A DNA stretch of 64,000 nucleotides from Haloplanus vescus (GTDB taxonomy: Archaea; Halobacteriota; Halobacteria; Halobacteriales; Haloferacaceae), in contig NZ_FNQT01000001.1 in the NCBI RefSeq assembly GCF_900107665.1, positions 1,371,270 through 1,435,269 on the forward strand, written 5' to 3'. Both the position numbers and the translations under genes were made by a program. Every line of letters begins with the position of its first letter. Position 1 is the stretch's first letter. The notes beneath the pieces are model-generated. The model saw only the letters and a program-made list of their open reading frames with translations, was not told the origin of the DNA and did not search any database. This document shows positions 61,831 to 64,000 of this stretch, one piece after another.

Positions 61831-63159
61831 ATGTTTGGAACAAGTGGTATTCGCGGCCCTATCGGCGAAACAGTGACTGCGGACACAGCACTATCCGTCG
61901 GCCGAGCGCTGGCCTCTGAGGGGTATCATGACATCGTTGTCGGCCGTGATCCACGAGAGAGTGGACGGATGCTCGAGAAGGCCCTAACTAGTGGTCTTGT
62001 GGAATGTGGTGCCAACGTGATTCGGCTCGGCCAAGCAGCGACACCGACGGTTGCTCGGAGTGTGAGTTGGCACGATGCAGATGCCGGTGTTGCAATTACC
62101 GCCTCGCACAATCCACCGTGCGATAATGGACTCAAGCTGTGGACTCCATCTGGCCAAGCTTTTGATGCGGAGCAGCGCGAGTGTATCGCTTCTTGCATTG
62201 AGGCTGGCGATTTCGCTCTTTCACCATGGGATGAGCTAGGAGAGACAACACGCTATGACCATGCTGACGACGATCACAGACAGGCACTGTGTACCACAAT
62301 CGAATCACCACTAGATCTGTCTGTCATCGTTGATCTCGGAACGGGAGCCGGACGTGTGACTGTTGAAGTCTTAACTGAACTGGGATGTGCCGTTGAAACG
62401 CTAAACGCTCAACCAGATGGTCGCTTCCCGGGACGGCCAAGCGAGCCAACAGCTGCTAACTGTGCTACACTTCGCCAAACAGTAGCGCATACTGATGCTG
62501 ATCTCGGGATTGCCCATGACGGTGATGCCGATCGAATGCTCGCCGTTGATGAGACTGGGACCTTTATCCCGGGGGATGTGCTGCTTGCGTTGTTTGCTCA
62601 ACAGGCAGCTACTCCTGGCGACCGTGTTGCTGCCCCTGTCGATACGAGCTTGCTTGTTGACGACGCGCTCAGTGCGCAGGATGTGACAGTTATGCGGACG
62701 AAAGTTGGCGACGTATTCGTCGCTCAGCAAGTGACTATGGATGATGTCGCCTTCGGAGGCGAACCCAGCGGAGCGTGGATTTGGCCCGAGGAAACGCTCT
62801 GTCCGGATGGTCCTCTAGCGGCATGCAAACTTGCCGAACTTGTGGCAACAGAAGAATCGCTCTCAACACTTATTGAGGATATTGAAACATATCCGATCCG
62901 CCGGCAAAACGTCGAGACCACCCAGAAGGCACAAGTCATGGCTGCCGTTGAGAATCTCGCAACAGAGCGATATAACGGAGATTCGATTGAAATGCTGGAT
63001 GGCGTGCGAATCGAAACGGAAAACGGGTGGATGTTAATTCGAGCCAGCGGCACGCAACCGCTCATCCGGCTCACGACCGAAGCACGAACGGAAACTCGTG
63101 CCGACGCATTACTCTCAGAGGCTAATGAATTAGTCGCAACTGCTCAAACATCAAAATAA
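61831..63159 (+). CDS. glmM: phosphoglucosamine mutase (GlmM-like phosphohexomutase)
   Basis: 442 residues. MFGTSGIRGPIGETVTADTA at the start; active phosphoserine loop VAITASHNPPCDNGLKLW near 88; metal loop AHDGDADRMLAVDETG near 230; sugar-binding GGEPSGAWIWPEETLCPDGP near 309; phosphate-binding RASGTQPLIRLTTEA near 410. It interconverts glucosamine-6-P and glucosamine-1-P, the link between GlmS and GlmU-like enzymes, both in this window. Confidence 0.92.
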   Translation: MFGTSGIRGPIGETVTADTALSVGRALASEGYHDIVVGRDPRESGRMLEKALTSGLVECGANVIRLGQAATPTVARSVSWHDADAGVAITASHNPPCDNGLKLWTPSGQAFDAEQRECIASCIEAGDFALSPWDELGETTRYDHADDDHRQALCTTIESPLDLSVIVDLGTGAGRVTVEVLTELGCAVETLNAQPDGRFPGRPSEPTAANCATLRQTVAHTDADLGIAHDGDADRMLAVDETGTFIPGDVLLALFAQQAATPGDRVAAPVDTSLLVDDALSAQDVTVMRTKVGDVFVAQQVTMDDVAFGGEPSGAWIWPEETLCPDGPLAACKLAELVATEESLSTLIEDIETYPIRRQNVETTQKAQVMAAVENLATERYNGDSIEMLDGVRIETENGWMLIRASGTQPLIRLTTEARTETRADALLSEANELVATAQTSK

Positions 63160-63524
63160 GTACTTCTTTTCATTATTGTTCATCGGCCTTCGGGATCGCA
63201 GATTTCGCCGTGAAGGGAATAATCTATACTCTCTAAACAGTGGTATACTCCGACTTTGTGGTGTTTTCCAGAAGCGATACAAAATATGCTATTTGACTAG
63301 ACCACCGCTATTGTCTCTGTCCAGATCTGTATTTATCTCCTATAGTATATGAGTGACACTTAAAATAGGAACTCTAACCAATTACCATAACGCTTCAAAA
63401 CCCATAGCTGTGAACGCAGAAACATCTTGAGTTCCTCAAGGATACTGTTGCTACACGCAGTAGCGCAAATAAAAGAAATCGCACCGGATGACCGCTATCG
63501 GCGGTCAGTCGGGATTAATCGTCG
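63160..63524. other. intergenic region between convergent genes
   Basis: 365 AT-rich bases with no gene seen. It holds the 3' ends of glmM (plus) and the surface glycoprotein (minus). No clear terminator hairpin could be picked out. Confidence 0.4.
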
Positions 63525-64000
63525 TTAGTCGTCGCGTCGCACGGCCAGCAGCGCAGCCGCGATGAGCGCGATGACAGCGACGAGGGCACCGAAGCCGGGA
63601 CCGCCGCCCTCAGTGGGCGTCGGCGTGGCCGTTGCCGTCGGTTCCTCCGTCGGCTCAGGCGTCGGCTCAGGCGTCGGTTCGGCGGTTGCCGTCGGCGTCG
63701 CCGTCGGTTCCTCCGTCGGCGTCGGCTCCGGCGTTGCCGTCTCGACGCTCTGCACGATCTCTACCTCAACCGTGTCAGAGTTGTACGAGTCGTCGGCTTC
63801 GAGCGTGTACGTGCCCGTCTGCACGTCCTCGAGCTCGATCGAGACTTCGTACTGACCATCGTAGCCCCAGTCCTCAGTCGTCGTCAGGGCGACCGAGTCG
63901 CCGTCCTGAGTCAGGAGCTCGACGGTGATCGAGTTGTCGTCCGGGCGCAGGTTCGTCACGCCTTCGACGACCATCTCGTCGTCAACGCCGACCGGGTTGA
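63525..64000 (-). CDS. surface glycoprotein with PGF-CTERM sorting tail, 5' part outside window
   Basis: Only the last 158 residues are here; the frame is open to base 64000. A beta-sandwich ends the folded part (NSITVELLTQDGDSVALTTT, QYEVSIELEDVQTGTYTLEA). A Thr/Pro/Glu-rich linker with repeated TPEPT-type units follows, and then GGGPGFGALVAVIALIAAALLAVRRDD, given here in its motif parts GPGFGA, one helix and RRDD. That is PGF-CTERM, the archaeosortase A signal of haloarchaeal S-layer glycoproteins. It may be the S-layer protein or another large surface protein; location beside aglB favours N-glycosylation. Confidence 0.88.
   Translation of the reverse strand, partial: NPVGVDDEMVVEGVTNLRPDDNSITVELLTQDGDSVALTTTEDWGYDGQYEVSIELEDVQTGTYTLEADDSYNSDTVEVEIVQSVETATPEPTPTEEPTATPTATAEPTPEPTPEPTEEPTATATPTPTEGGGPGFGALVAVIALIAAALLAVRRDD

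Noticed and set aside
63635..63730. Repeated GTCGGCTCAGGC-like DNA near the right end, considered as a CRISPR or satellite repeat
   Set aside because: The repeats are in frame and encode the Thr/Pro/Glu linker of the surface protein; there are no spacers.
1..64000. tRNA, rRNA and CRISPR arrays
   Set aside because: I looked for cloverleaf-like genes, rRNA motifs and regularly spaced repeats and found none; very diverged cases could be missed without a computed scan.

Overview
The window is haloarchaeal (class Halobacteria). The evidence is GC-rich coding sequence with very acidic proteins, archaeal information-processing genes (aIF2 gamma, RpoE1, Spt4, S24e, a Kae1-Bud32 fusion), an Orc1/Cdc6 initiator with origin-recognition-box repeats, haloarchaea-restricted families, and a surface protein ending in a PGF-CTERM tail. 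I cannot assign a genus.

Layout. 1-14.4 kb is a compact GC-rich core: the end of a metal P-type ATPase, an MBL-fold hydrolase, small haloarchaeal proteins, the KEOPS fusion, and a minus-strand aIF2-gamma/PIN/rpoE1/spt4/dephospho-CoA-kinase/rps24e string. ITPase, a PIN-like gene with a 32-codon upstream partner, a candidate structured RNA, two DUF1508-repeat proteins and an Acr3-like transporter follow. 14.7-19.3 kb is an accessory block (nuclease-like protein, hypotheticals, winged helix) next to a replication origin: inverted ORB repeats around an AT-rich stretch and an orc1/cdc6 gene.

19.4-45.5 kb is a surface-glycan factory: glmS, a GlmU-like enzyme, epimerase, nucleotide-sugar dehydrogenase, glycosyltransferases, asparagine synthase, two alkaline-phosphatase-superfamily enzymes, a flippase, the four rml genes for dTDP-rhamnose, another epimerase and a lipid-carrier sugar transferase. 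Its middle (about 31.5-38.9 kb) is visibly AT-rich, like an exchangeable glycan cassette. The last two genes are bracketed by IS6-type ends.

45.6-57 kb is mobile and decayed: a frameshifted IS6-family element, TnpB (IS200/IS605) remnants, a vapBC pair, an HTH two-gene unit, a membrane HTH protein, and two large unknown genes (50.3-54.6 kb) that look like ancient paralogues of each other. About 1.9 kb without an intact gene follows, then a VanZ-like gene broken by an in-frame stop. 57.2-64 kb returns to glycosylation: an STT3/AglB-like oligosaccharyltransferase, a second GlmU-like enzyme, an undecaprenyl-diphosphatase-like protein, a phosphoglucosamine-mutase-like protein, and the 3' end of a PGF-CTERM surface glycoprotein that is a plausible substrate. 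UDP-GlcNAc-type supply genes therefore lie on both sides of the variable glycan and mobile DNA.

Best candidates for something new: the paralogous pair at 50.3-54.6 kb, the structured RNA at 11.25-11.43 kb, and the IS6-bracketed glycan module.
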